This document shows positions 51,743-60,682 of a stretch of 64,000 nucleotides of DNA, one piece after another. The DNA comes from Litoribacter populi (GTDB taxonomy: Bacteria; Bacteroidota; Bacteroidia; Cytophagales; Cyclobacteriaceae). The translations under genes and the position numbers were made by a program. The notes beneath the pieces are model-generated. The model ran no database searches, was not told the DNA's origin, and was given only the letters and a program-made list of their open reading frames with translations. Position 1 is the first letter of the stretch; every line of letters begins with the position of its first letter. The stretch covers positions 766,599 to 830,598 of the forward strand of contig NZ_VMKN01000001.1 of the NCBI RefSeq assembly GCF_007483685.1, written 5' to 3'.

Positions 51743-52555
51743 ATGAATTTTTCAGAGCTCTTTCAACATTTTTTAGCTACCGATCAGGAGAGTCCCATCT
51801 TGGCAAGCGGATATAGGAAACTGGACCAATTGGCCATTGGGGGATTCAAGGATGAATTGGTGGTAATCGGCGGTAGACCGACCCACGGGAAAACTGCCTT
51901 GATGCTGAATCTAATTCTACGCTTTTCCTATATGCAGCAACAGAAGGGTTTTGTCGTGATGCCTATGGCAAACAGCGAGTATTTTGCACGGCAGATGTTT
52001 TCCTTGATTACTGGGAGGGAAGAAGATGTGAATGCCCTGCCAGAAGACTTGGCTCTTGACGGCATGAGTGACCTAAAAGACATGTTGAAAAACAGGTTAA
52101 AAGTACTTCATCGTTCCGCAAACCTCAAAGAAGTGCTGACAATGGCCAAAAGCTGGAATGCATCATATGTGATGTTGGATGATTTTTTCCAGGTTATTGA
52201 CTTTTTATATGGTTACAAGTTATACCATGAATCTTTAAAAATGGTGCACAGCTTTGCAAAAGAAACCCAAATCCCGGTATTTATAGGCCTTATGAGTGCA
52301 AGTTCAGTCGATAAACGTGGTGGGGATCGCATGCCTGAGTTAGTAGACCTTTTTCGTTCCGATATCCTCTGCCAATATGCCCATAAAGTAATACAGCTTT
52401 ATCGTCCTATGGCTTATGGGATTGAGTGGAATATGGAGGGTGAGCCCACAGACAATTTGGTGAACCTTGATCTTCAAAAAAACAGCATAGGCAAAACCGG
52501 AATGCTCAGCTTCGAAATCCAGCCATCAGGTCGCTGGGAGGAAAGATCTATCTAA
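51743..52555 (+). CDS. DnaB-helicase C-terminal-like ATPase, stand-alone
   Basis: A 270-residue cytoplasmic protein. It has the RecA-like core of DnaB without the N-terminal primase-interaction domain: ASGYRKLDQLAIGGFKDELV, then Walker A GGRPTHGKTALMLNLIL, the switch region, Walker B-like YVMLDDFFQVIDFL, and FIGLMSASSVDKRGGDRMPE in place of the DnaB motif H3 region, ending with KNSIGKTGMLSFEI. The start at 51743 (MNFSELF) is preferred; the 16 residues read upstream look non-coding. It is shorter than replicative DnaB (about 450-500). Its role is unknown; phage or plasmid origin is possible, but no such genes surround it. Confidence 0.75.
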   Translation: MNFSELFQHFLATDQESPILASGYRKLDQLAIGGFKDELVVIGGRPTHGKTALMLNLILRFSYMQQQKGFVVMPMANSEYFARQMFSLITGREEDVNALPEDLALDGMSDLKDMLKNRLKVLHRSANLKEVLTMAKSWNASYVMLDDFFQVIDFLYGYKLYHESLKMVHSFAKETQIPVFIGLMSASSVDKRGGDRMPELVDLFRSDILCQYAHKVIQLYRPMAYGIEWNMEGEPTDNLVNLDLQKNSIGKTGMLSFEIQPSGRWEERSI

Positions 52556-52776
52556 AACCTCTCATTTTTCTAAATAATCTTTATTTCGTGATAATTTTTT
52601 TTACCAGTTATAATTTCTGTATAACTCTTTTATTTCGAGCAAATTACCTTTAGATAGCGAAGTTAAATTTAAGTCAGGATCAACTAATTATAATAAGAAT
52701 TGTTTTATGAAAAGGAAATTAATATTAGATTTGGTCTAATAATTGTATTTTAGTGTTTGAATAAATCAATTTTTAT

Positions 52777-53619
52777 ATGAAAAAATTCTACTTACTCCCA
52801 TTATTTGCGATTGCCTTTTTAATTTCTTCTTGTACAGAGTTTCCCGACATTGCTCCAAGCGCCAATATTGTTGGAACAGATGATACTGAAATTGAGGCCT
52901 ATTTCCTTGATATCGATGATATGATCGAGGTGATTCTCTCCGAAAACACGATTGCCAGCAACGGTGTCGATGTGCTTTTGGATGACCCAAGAATGGTCAA
53001 CGCAAACATTTATTTGGAAACTCCCGAAACAAGCACGCCAGCCATTGTAATCGTGGATTTCGGTGAGGGCACTGCTGATGTTAAAGGTAACATCCGGACC
53101 GGAAGGCTTCATTTGGAAGTTTCAACCTTGGAAGAATACTCTAACAACACAGGCAGGTTGACCATTGAAAATTATTCCATCAACGGTGTTCGTATCGAAG
53201 GTAATTTGTTGGCTGAACATGAGGTAGATGTGGAAGCGAAGACATTGTTTTCTTATGTGGAATACTCGGGACGTGTAACTTGGCCTGATGGAACCTCTGC
53301 TACCAGAAACTCCCAAGCGATCAAAGACTTGTCTTGGGCTCCAGAAAACCCAGTGACTTGGATACAGAATGGCAATGCTAATGGCGTTGGTAGATCTGGG
53401 GTGGGTTATTATACCGTAATTACAGAGGGGCTACTTTTTGAAAGAGAGTGCTTGCAAGCAGGAAATTATACTCCAACTTCAGGAAAGAAGAGGACTATTG
53501 GTAGACACCTGGAAGCAAATATTGACTTCGGAAACGGTACCTGCGACAATGAGGTGATGATCACCATCGAGGAGGATCGCACATATGCTCACACTTTTAC
53601 TTTTGAAGGCTTGAGATAA
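52777..53619 (+). CDS. Lipoprotein of unknown function
   Basis: A 280-residue lipoprotein (lipobox LISSC at about 15-19). The mature part is acidic and rich in beta segments (HLEVSTLEEYSNNTGRLTIE; NYSINGVRIEGNLLAEHEV). A Cys at about residue 228 and another at about 258 could form a disulfide. No known domain was recognised. It resembles the many surface or periplasmic lipoproteins of Bacteroidetes with a sandwich fold. It stands alone, with an AT-rich leader of 220 bases and a strong terminator directly after it. Confidence 0.7.
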   Translation: MKKFYLLPLFAIAFLISSCTEFPDIAPSANIVGTDDTEIEAYFLDIDDMIEVILSENTIASNGVDVLLDDPRMVNANIYLETPETSTPAIVIVDFGEGTADVKGNIRTGRLHLEVSTLEEYSNNTGRLTIENYSINGVRIEGNLLAEHEVDVEAKTLFSYVEYSGRVTWPDGTSATRNSQAIKDLSWAPENPVTWIQNGNANGVGRSGVGYYTVITEGLLFERECLQAGNYTPTSGKKRTIGRHLEANIDFGNGTCDNEVMITIEEDRTYAHTFTFEGLR

Positions 53620-53644
53620 ATTAGCAATTCAATTTTGGAATATG

Positions 53645-53677
53645 AAAAGCCCTGGATTTTAGATCCAGGGCTTTTTT
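53645..53677. terminator. Bidirectional terminator between convergent genes
   Basis: AAAAGCCCTGGAT at 53645-53657 pairs with ATCCAGGGCTTTT at 53663-53675, loop TTTAG, with T runs on the plus strand and A-to-T runs on the other. It serves the lipoprotein gene and probably the DUF2383 gene. Confidence 0.92.
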
Positions 53678-53689
53678 CTTTTAGTAAAC

Positions 53690-54145
53690 TTATCTCCCTT
53701 CCGGATGCTTTTTAAACTCCTCAAGCTGAACCTCTGCACCTTTGATCATCCGGTGCTGGTTGGCAAGGATTTCCTTGATATATGCAGGTGGATCGGCTTT
53801 CAATGCTTTTTCATAATTCTCAGAAGCTTGCTTATCGGCTTTTTTACAGTCTTCTATGATTTTTTTAGTGTCACTGCCGTTCAGTCCTGCTTTGAAATTC
53901 ATCCACAACCTTTGAACCTCATGAGATAAGTCTGTGTGCTCGTTTTCTTCCCCTCCAAGTTCCCTTATGCATTTTTTGAGTTCCTCTTTGAATAGAGCCC
54001 TCTGTTGAGAGAGTCGATAAAAAATTGTACTCAGCTCCCCTTCTTCCAAATGGTCAGCGGCGTCCTTGTAACCCTTAATGGAATCCTCGTTGGTTTGGAG
54101 GAGGTCATGAAGGTGTTTCAAAATCTCGTTGTTTTTATTATGCAT
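53690..54145 (-). CDS. DUF2383 / PA2169-type four-helix-bundle protein
   Basis: A 151-residue all-helical soluble protein with ferritin-like character: HLHDLLQTNEDSIKGYKDAA, then LSTIFYRLSQQRALFKEEL, LSHEVQRLWMNFKAGLNG, and YIKEILANQHRMIKGAEVQL. This matches the DUF2383 family of stress-associated four-helix proteins. Not every possible metal ligand of a ferritin-like site was checked; several His and Glu occur in the right helices. Function is unknown. The start lies close to a 54146-54364 gap that also carries the transhydrogenase promoter. Confidence 0.8.
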   Translation of the reverse strand: MHNKNNEILKHLHDLLQTNEDSIKGYKDAADHLEEGELSTIFYRLSQQRALFKEELKKCIRELGGEENEHTDLSHEVQRLWMNFKAGLNGSDTKKIIEDCKKADKQASENYEKALKADPPAYIKEILANQHRMIKGAEVQLEEFKKHPEGR

Positions 54146-54364
54146 ATTAATGGTAGTTTAATTAGTAGTATTAAGTATAACACGCTTAAATGCCAGTTGT
54201 TTACATGATTATACTTATCTATAAGTGTGCTTAAACTCATTTTGTTTGGTGTTTTAATTTAAATCGAACATTCCCTGCGATAGATCGAAGTTTATTCCGT
54301 ATAATTTTATATTTTGAGGTGATGTTAACAGGATATTGGTCGTTTTTAACTATAAAATAGATTT

Positions 54365-55489
54365 ATGGTAGTTGGAGTTTTAAAAGAACCGGCTGGGGAA
54401 GCACGGGTAGCCCTTTTGCCGGAAGCGGTTAAAAGTCTCGTCTCTTGGGGGGTGTTGGTATATGTGGAGCATGGGGCAGGAGTGAATTCATATTCTTCAG
54501 ACGTATTATTTCAAGAAGCAGGTGCTGAGGTCAAAACCCGTCAGGAGATCCTGGGTGAATGTGATATGGTGTTGGGAATACACCCACCTGGAATTGGGGA
54601 AATAGACACGATGAAATCTGACGCGGTTTTATTAGGTCAGTTTAATGCACTTTTCAACCAAGAGCTAACCCAGCATCTTATCCAGAATAACCGTACAGCC
54701 TTCAGTATGGAGTTGGTACCCCGTACCACGCGTGCCCAGTCGATGGATGTACTTTCTTCCATGGCCACTGTTTTGGGATACAAGGCTGTGCTTATGGCTG
54801 CTAATCTTCTTCCCAGGTTTTTTCCGATGTTCATGACAGCCGCTGGAAGCATCTCCCCCGCCAGGGTTTTAATTTTGGGAGCCGGAGTGGCGGGGCTTCA
54901 GGCTATTGCTACTTCCAGAAGACTTGGGGCAGCCGTTTTCGCATTTGATGTGCGTACTGCTGCCAAAGAAGAGGTGCTTTCCTTGGGTGCAAAATTCGTG
55001 GAAGTGGAAGGAGCCAAAGAAGATAAGGGAGCTGGGGGGTATGCCGTTGAGCAGAATGAGGATTTCCTTAAGCGCCAAAAAGACGCCATACATGAACAAG
55101 CATCCAAATCAGACATCATCATCACCACTGCACAGATTCCTGGGAAAAGAGCTCCCTTATTGGTGGAGGAGCGGACGGTGATGGCAATGAAGCCAGGTTC
55201 GGTGATCATAGACCTTGCTGCATCATCGGGGGGGAACTGTGCCCTTACCAAACCCGCCCAAACCGTGGAGATTAACGGGGTGCGGATTGTAGGAGTGGAC
55301 AATTTAGCAGCCACCCTCCCCCAGGATGCCAGCAAAATGTATGGCAAAAACTACCTCAATTTTCTCAAGCTTATTATTAAGGATGGCCAACTCAATCTCA
55401 ATTTCGAGGATGATATCGTCAAGGGCACCTGTGTATGTCATCAGGGCGAAGCTGTCAGTCCAAGAATCGCCCAACTCATAAATATATAA
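54365..55489 (+). CDS. pntAA: NAD(P) transhydrogenase subunit alpha, part 1
   Basis: A 374-residue soluble NAD(H)-binding domain (domain I) of proton-translocating transhydrogenase. It opens with the alanine dehydrogenase-like GVLKEPAGEARVALLPEAVK; the NAD-binding fold is ARVLILGAGVAGLQAIATSR, with GSVIIDLAASSGGNCALT near the end and KMYGKNYLNFL as the C-terminal landmark. In Bacteroidetes and Alphaproteobacteria the alpha subunit is split in two genes, as here. The membrane part follows 2 bases later. The enzyme uses the proton gradient to make NADPH from NADH. Confidence 0.95.
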   Translation: MVVGVLKEPAGEARVALLPEAVKSLVSWGVLVYVEHGAGVNSYSSDVLFQEAGAEVKTRQEILGECDMVLGIHPPGIGEIDTMKSDAVLLGQFNALFNQELTQHLIQNNRTAFSMELVPRTTRAQSMDVLSSMATVLGYKAVLMAANLLPRFFPMFMTAAGSISPARVLILGAGVAGLQAIATSRRLGAAVFAFDVRTAAKEEVLSLGAKFVEVEGAKEDKGAGGYAVEQNEDFLKRQKDAIHEQASKSDIIITTAQIPGKRAPLLVEERTVMAMKPGSVIIDLAASSGGNCALTKPAQTVEINGVRIVGVDNLAATLPQDASKMYGKNYLNFLKLIIKDGQLNLNFEDDIVKGTCVCHQGEAVSPRIAQLINI

Positions 55490-55491
55490 CC

Positions 55492-55809
55492 ATGGAGCAA
55501 ATCTTACTTTATCTTTCCGCCAACATGGAAATGATCTACTTCCTTCTGCTTGCAATCCTGCTAGGGGTGGAGGTGATTTCCAATGTCCCGGCAATTTTAC
55601 ACACCCCACTCATGTCTGGTGCAAACGCTATTCACGGAGTAGTGGTAGTTGGTGCCATTATAGTGATGTTACATGCCTCTCCTGACAATTATGCGGCTCT
55701 TTCTATTGGTTTCCTAGCCGTGGTGATGGGGATGCTGAATGTGGTAGGGGGATTTGTGGTTACGGACAGAATGTTGGAGATGTTCAAGAAAAAACCTAAG
55801 AAGTCATGA
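55492..55809 (+). CDS. pntAB: NAD(P) transhydrogenase subunit alpha, part 2 (membrane)
   Basis: A 105-residue integral membrane protein with three to four membrane helices: MIYFLLLAILLGVEVISNVP, LMSGANAIHGVVVVGAIIVM (with the conserved His in the proton path) and ALSIGFLAVVMGMLNVVGGF. It ends in a basic tail. The start at 55492 follows the pntAA stop by 2 bases; a longer frame from 55435 lies inside pntAA. Its stop overlaps the pntB start. Confidence 0.93.
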   Translation: MEQILLYLSANMEMIYFLLLAILLGVEVISNVPAILHTPLMSGANAIHGVVVVGAIIVMLHASPDNYAALSIGFLAVVMGMLNVVGGFVVTDRMLEMFKKKPKKS

Positions 55810-57206
55810 TGAGCCTGCCTATATTGGAAATCACCTATCTGGTGGCCTCCCTGACCTTTGTGATAGGGCTGAAAATGCTAAGTCACCCTGATTCCGCCCG
55901 TAGGGGTAACCTGATCGCTGCAGCGGGGATGCTATTGGCCATACTAGCCACCTTGTTTTTGTATCAAAGCTATGACCCAAATAAGCTTTTCAACTACGGG
56001 TTGATCCTGCTGGGGCTTGCCCTGGGAACCTTGATAGGTACTGTTATGGCCAAAAGAGTTCAGATGACCGCTATGCCCCAGATGGTTTCCTTCTTCAACG
56101 GTATGGGAGGAGCCTGCGCGGCCCTTATTGCTATTATTGAATATCAACAGCACCCTATTGCAACCGCAGGATTTGATGGGGCGCTTTTGGTAATGTTGCT
56201 TGGCTTGGTAATTGGAAGTGTTTCATTTAGTGGTTCCATGATTGCCTATGGTAAACTGGAAGGAAAGATCAAAGATAAAACCTTGCCGTTCAATCAGGCG
56301 GGCAACATGATGCTTCTTTTAGTAATTGTAGGACTTATCATTTATCAGCTTTTTGGAACGGCCTATCCAGTGTTATTTTATGGTCTATTCGTGATCGCTC
56401 TTGTTTATGGGGTTTTGTTTGTGATGCCAATCGGAGGGGCGGATATGCCTGTGGTAATTTCTCTTCTAAACTCCTTTACGGGTATGGCGGCTGCTTTTGG
56501 TGGTTTCCTTTACGGTAACAAGGCCATGCTTACAGGCGGGATCCTTGTAGGGTCGGCAGGCACGATCTTAACCATATTGATGTGTAAGGCAATGAACCGC
56601 TCTCTTACCAATGTACTTCTTGGAGCTTTTGGTTCTGCTGGAGGTGGCGGGGGAAAAGCTGCAGAAGGGGATCAAACTGTAAGAGAGATCAGTATACCAG
56701 ATATGGCTGTGCTATTGTCTTACTCCCAAAATATCGTAATCGTACCCGGTTATGGGCTTGCTGTTGCCCAAGCCCAACATATCTGCCATCAGTTGGAGAA
56801 GTTGCTGGAAGAAAAAGGTGTGGAAGTAAACTATGCCATCCACCCTGTGGCAGGAAGGATGCCGGGACATATGAACGTGCTGCTGGCCGAAGCCGATGTG
56901 CCTTATGAGCGCATGCAGGAGATGGATGACATCAATCCCCGCCTGGCCAATACCGACGTGGTGGTAGTGATAGGTGCAAATGATGTGGTGAATCCGGCTG
57001 CAAAAAATGACTCAACTTCCCCGATCTATGGTATGCCCATTTTAGAAGTGGACAAGGCCAAAACAGTGGTTATTCTCAAAAGAGGCATGGCGGCTGGGTA
57101 TGCTGGTATAGAGAACGAACTGTTTTTCTATCCCAAGACCAGAATGCTCTTTGGTGATGCCAAGGACAGTCTTCAAAAGTTGGCGAGCGAAGTGAAAATG
57201 GTGTGA
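55806..57206 (+). CDS. pntB: NAD(P) transhydrogenase subunit beta
   Basis: A 466-residue protein: about nine membrane helices in residues 1-270 (conserved His and Asn regions such as MPQMVSFFNGMGGACAALIA and LLNSFTGMAAAFGGFLYG), then the soluble NADP(H)-binding domain III with the signature VPGYGLAVAQAQHICHQLE and GANDVVNPAAKNDSTSPIYG, and the C-terminal ENELFFYPKTRMLFGDAK. The start could be 55806 or 55809; both ATGs overlap the pntAB stop. It completes a three-gene operon of normal order. Confidence 0.95.
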   Translation: MMSLPILEITYLVASLTFVIGLKMLSHPDSARRGNLIAAAGMLLAILATLFLYQSYDPNKLFNYGLILLGLALGTLIGTVMAKRVQMTAMPQMVSFFNGMGGACAALIAIIEYQQHPIATAGFDGALLVMLLGLVIGSVSFSGSMIAYGKLEGKIKDKTLPFNQAGNMMLLLVIVGLIIYQLFGTAYPVLFYGLFVIALVYGVLFVMPIGGADMPVVISLLNSFTGMAAAFGGFLYGNKAMLTGGILVGSAGTILTILMCKAMNRSLTNVLLGAFGSAGGGGGKAAEGDQTVREISIPDMAVLLSYSQNIVIVPGYGLAVAQAQHICHQLEKLLEEKGVEVNYAIHPVAGRMPGHMNVLLAEADVPYERMQEMDDINPRLANTDVVVVIGANDVVNPAAKNDSTSPIYGMPILEVDKAKTVVILKRGMAAGYAGIENELFFYPKTRMLFGDAKDSLQKLASEVKMV

Positions 57207-57249
57207 CAATTGAACAGGCAAAGGTTGGAATTAACGATCAGCCTTTCAA

Positions 57250-57831
57250 GTGAAAAAACTACTTACCGAAATCAGGTCATGCAGTGTTTGTGAAAGCCAT
57301 CTACCCTTAGGTCCGAGGCCGGTTTTGAGTATCAGCCCTCTCAGCAAAATCTTAATTGTCGGACAATCCCCAGGTACCAAGGTTCATGCCTCTGGGATTC
57401 CTTGGGACGATGCCAGTGGCAAAGAATTGAGAAGATGGCTAGGGGTAGGGGGTGAAGAATTTTACGACTCAAGCATATTTGGAATCTTGCCCATGGGGCT
57501 ATGCTATCCGGGACGGGGCAGGGGAGGCGATCTACCTCCCCGGCCTGAATGTGCCCCGTTGTGGCATGGCAAAGTTCTGGAGAAAATGCCCCAGGTTCAG
57601 CTTACCCTTCTAATCGGTGCTTATGCCCAAAAGTTTTATTTGGGAAAATCTGCTAAAAAGACCCTTACAGACACGGTCAGGAATTTTGAGGAATACCTTC
57701 CCAGATATTTCCCATTGGTCCACCCCTCCCCCAGAAATTTAATCTGGCGCAAAAAGAACCCCTGGTTTGAATCAGATGTGCTGCCACTGTTGAAGGAAAT
57801 GGTTCGTCAGATACTCTCCGAGATTATTTAG
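57250..57831 (+). CDS. Uracil-DNA glycosylase family protein with four Cys
   Basis: A 193-residue protein starting at GTG (57250). The UDG-fold motifs are ILIVGQSPGTKVHASGIPWD (the family 4/5-like GxxPG region) and FPLVHPSPRN (motif with HPSP). Four Cys in positions expected for an Fe-S cluster of family 4-like enzymes occur in RSCSVC, GLCYPG and PECAPLWH. It probably removes uracil or deaminated bases from DNA, or is one of the related UDG-like proteins of unclear activity. Its stop overlaps the convergent gene by four bases. Confidence 0.8.
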   Translation: MKKLLTEIRSCSVCESHLPLGPRPVLSISPLSKILIVGQSPGTKVHASGIPWDDASGKELRRWLGVGGEEFYDSSIFGILPMGLCYPGRGRGGDLPPRPECAPLWHGKVLEKMPQVQLTLLIGAYAQKFYLGKSAKKTLTDTVRNFEEYLPRYFPLVHPSPRNLIWRKKNPWFESDVLPLLKEMVRQILSEII

Positions 57832-59207
57832 GAATTGGCTTGGGCACAAGGGTTCAAGGTTCCGTCAGGTCTTATTAAAATCGATCTCATTTCCATAAAT
57901 ACTATATTGTTTTCCGTAACACGGGGGTAAGTAGCTAAATACATATAACCAGTTTCAATAGGAAAAGCCGTCCAGCCCGTTGAGTTATGCCCGCTCAGTA
58001 TATTTTCACTTTTCCAGATCCATTTCAAATGTCCGGTATTGTCAGCTAGAGCAGCAATAGGACGTCTGGATTCATTCCCGGCGATAAGAACCTCACCATT
58101 TTCCAAAACAGCAATGTCCGACATCCAAAGTAGTGGAAGACTTCCGTATTGATCCTCTTCAGATAGTTGATAATCTCCTTCAAAAACCACATTGCCATCA
58201 GTGGAGATCTTCTTCAATGAAAAACTTCTTCCATTATTATCTCTAATTCCAATAATCATATCGTTGTTTGAATATAGATCAATAACGCTGGGTGAATAAT
58301 TATCTGCGTATGGGACTTCCCAAATTGTATTGAGGCTTGAATCTGTCTTGCTTAGCAAAAATTGATTATCAGATCTGTATTTTATTATTAAATCATTTTC
58401 ACTGTCAAATTTTGCCTGTAGAATATTCTTTTCCAAAATAGTCTCCTGAATCTCATTCCCTCGATTATCTATTTTGACCAGGTAGTAAGAATTAGTTTGC
58501 GTGCTAAATAAAAACAAATAAGCCTCCCCATTGTCGTTTACAGTTAAGGCTTGTATCCTTCTTAATGAAGTCTGGTGTTCCCACAGTTGGTTTCCATCCC
58601 GATCTAGCTTAAATACCTTGGTTACATTGTCTTGAATGCCGGCTACATAGATTTGGTCATTTCTTACACTCAAACTCCAAGGATACCCTTCTCCAAAACT
58701 TGTCACCCAGGCCACATGCCCTTCGTTGTTGAACTTTATAACCTGAAACTCGTCGTCTTGCTCCTTGAGCATAACATACCCGTCATGAGTTTTTTCCTTT
58801 ATAACATTGTAAGAACCATAACTTACATCTGTCCAAGGCTCGATGGTAGTAATGTATTCATCTAAACGGGCATTTTCGACCAAAATAGATTGAGAGGTTG
58901 ATCCAATCACAAAATCCGGTCTTGCAGTAATCGTAACTTCAGTGGAGCTGGGAATATCGCTAGGGGCTAAGTATTGGCCATTTTCATTTACCGATCCAAT
59001 TGGTGGGCTGAGTTCATACTTGATTCTGCTTGGGCTGACTACCGAATCACCTAAAGTTAGGGTCAAGGTGGTGATGTCATCCAGACAGACCGCCTGCTTG
59101 TCCATTTTAAGCTCCATGCCTTCAGTGACCACTGGTCTGTCGTCGGTGGGCTCGCATGCCATAGTGGCAATTGCCAATACACAAAAAACTAATAATGATT
59201 TCTTCAT
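57828..59207 (-). CDS. Lipoprotein with Ig-like domain and propeller-type repeats
   Basis: A 459-residue lipoprotein (lipobox TMAC at about 13-16). Residues about 25-110 look like a BIG-type Ig domain (SVNENGQYLAPSDIPSSTEV). The rest is a repeated YWTD/WD-like beta pattern (NDQIYVAGIQDNVTKVFKLD; NDNGEAYLFLFSTQTNSYYL; DLYSNNDMIIGIRDNNGRS), a propeller of six to seven blades. The start at 59207 gives the signal peptide MKKSLLVFCVLAIATMAC; an upstream in-frame ATG at 59246 adds a poor leader. Function is unknown; a surface or scaffold role is likely. Confidence 0.7.
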   Translation of the reverse strand: MKKSLLVFCVLAIATMACEPTDDRPVVTEGMELKMDKQAVCLDDITTLTLTLGDSVVSPSRIKYELSPPIGSVNENGQYLAPSDIPSSTEVTITARPDFVIGSTSQSILVENARLDEYITTIEPWTDVSYGSYNVIKEKTHDGYVMLKEQDDEFQVIKFNNEGHVAWVTSFGEGYPWSLSVRNDQIYVAGIQDNVTKVFKLDRDGNQLWEHQTSLRRIQALTVNDNGEAYLFLFSTQTNSYYLVKIDNRGNEIQETILEKNILQAKFDSENDLIIKYRSDNQFLLSKTDSSLNTIWEVPYADNYSPSVIDLYSNNDMIIGIRDNNGRSFSLKKISTDGNVVFEGDYQLSEEDQYGSLPLLWMSDIAVLENGEVLIAGNESRRPIAALADNTGHLKWIWKSENILSGHNSTGWTAFPIETGYMYLATYPRVTENNIVFMEMRSILIRPDGTLNPCAQANS

Positions 59208-59379
59208 AGGTAAAGGGGTTGTCAATGTCAAAAAGAGACTAAGCAAAACTAAAAGTAATGATAATAAAAAAAAACGATTAATTCCTTCTTTTTTTTTAAA
59301 AGGGCAGGGCTATAGGCGTTTTACGCTTCCAAACTCACCACTTTTTTTGTAAATTTAGGAACACCAAAATTCATTGGCG

Positions 59380-60471
59380 ATGATCAAATTCTTGTATAAA
59401 AAAGTGCTGAAACCGGTTTTGTTCAAATTAGATCCCGAGTTTGTTCACGATGCATTTGTAGTGTTGGGTGCCAATCTGGGAAAATTCCAGGCGGGGAGAA
59501 TCTTGCTGGGAATGATGTATAAGTACACCCGGAAAGACCTATTTATAACCGTGGACGGAATTGAATACAAATCTCCTGTGATGTTGGCTGCCGGTTTTGA
59601 TTACAATGGGCAATTGGCCCATGTGCTGGATTGTCTTTCTTTTGGAGGAGATGAGATTGGCTCGGTGACGGCCAGGCCTTGTGAGGGAAATCCAAAACCG
59701 AGACTCAAAAGGATGATCAAGTCTCAGTCCTTGGTGGTTTATAAAGGATTGAAAAACCAAGGAGTGGACAGAATTATTGAGCGGCTGAAAAGCACCACAA
59801 AGCCTGAAGGTTTTGTTTGGGGAATTAGTATTGCCAAAACCAATGACCCCGGTGGGTCCACATTTGAGGGTGGGATTGAGGATTATCACTACAGTCTGAG
59901 CCGATTGGCAGAAGAAAACATCGGTGACTTTTATACAATTAACATATCCTGTCCCAATGTGCATGGAGGTGAGAATTTTGCAGAACCAGAGAGGCTGAAA
60001 AAGCTGATGGACAAACTCATGGAGGTAGAGCATAACAAACCTGTATACGCCAAAATGCCAATCAACCAACCCTGGGAAGAATTCAATGAACTGCTACACG
60101 TGCTGGATCAGGCGGGAGTTCATGGGGTCGTCATTGGTAATCTTAATAAGAACTATTCAGATGCTGATTATCCCGAAGAGGCCCCTGCGGAGTATAGGGG
60201 AGGGTTGAGTGGCAAACTTTGCCATCGTCTCTCCACTGATTTGATCAGACAGACCAAGAGGTACTGGGGAGATCGCTTTACCATAATCGGTTGCGGCGGG
60301 ATTTTGACCGTTGAGGATGCGATGGAAAAACTGGATGCTGGCGCTGATCTGCTTCAGTTGATCACCGGGATGATTTTCGAAGGACCGCACTTGATGGGAG
60401 ATATCTGCGCCGCCTACGCCTCTAGGGCCGAGAAAAAATCCGCCTCGGTATTCATCCCCGCTACAGGTTGA
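59380..60471 (+). CDS. pyrD: Dihydroorotate dehydrogenase homologue (class 2-like layout)
   Basis: A 363-residue FMN enzyme of pyrimidine synthesis, oxidising dihydroorotate to orotate. The N-terminal helices with LFKLDPEFVHDAF and the membrane-associated layout match class 2 (quinone-dependent). PRLKRM, NQGVDRI, TIIGCGGILTVEDAM and GADLLQLITGMIFEGP are present. Two points are unusual: the active-site loop is NISCPNVHGGE with Cys, as in class 1, where class 2 has Ser; and the Lys/Asn region VYKGLKNQG differs from the class 2 consensus. ATG 59380 is preferred to TTG 59374. It could be a PyrD paralogue rather than the main enzyme. Confidence 0.8.
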   Translation: MIKFLYKKVLKPVLFKLDPEFVHDAFVVLGANLGKFQAGRILLGMMYKYTRKDLFITVDGIEYKSPVMLAAGFDYNGQLAHVLDCLSFGGDEIGSVTARPCEGNPKPRLKRMIKSQSLVVYKGLKNQGVDRIIERLKSTTKPEGFVWGISIAKTNDPGGSTFEGGIEDYHYSLSRLAEENIGDFYTINISCPNVHGGENFAEPERLKKLMDKLMEVEHNKPVYAKMPINQPWEEFNELLHVLDQAGVHGVVIGNLNKNYSDADYPEEAPAEYRGGLSGKLCHRLSTDLIRQTKRYWGDRFTIIGCGGILTVEDAMEKLDAGADLLQLITGMIFEGPHLMGDICAAYASRAEKKSASVFIPATG

Positions 60472-60474
60472 GGG

Positions 60475-60682
60475 GGGATTAACCGCAGAGACGCAGAGAG
60501 ATTTAGTGAGAAGTGAGAGCTTAGAAGTAAGAATTTAAACCACAAAGGAAGAAGCGCAAAGTTAGCTGATTACAGAAATAACCATATACGCAGAAGGCCA
60601 GAGAAAATAAGACAATCTCCGCGCCTCTGGTACTCTGCGGTTTATTAAACTTTGCGGTACTTTGAGGCCTTCGCGGTTAAAT
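60475..60682. repeat. Inverted-repeat-bounded CGCAGAGACGCAGAG region
   Basis: AACCGCAGAGACGCAGAG at 60481-60498 and its near inverse CTCTGGTACTCTGCGGTT at 60625-60642 match at 16 of 18 positions. A second inner pair (CACAAAGGAAGAAGCGCAAA near 60541 and TTTGCGGTACTTTGAGG near 60652) follows the same pattern. Dispersed repeats of this kind occur in many bacteria; the function is unknown. The region lies between the PyrD stop and the AraC gene end. Confidence 0.65.
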
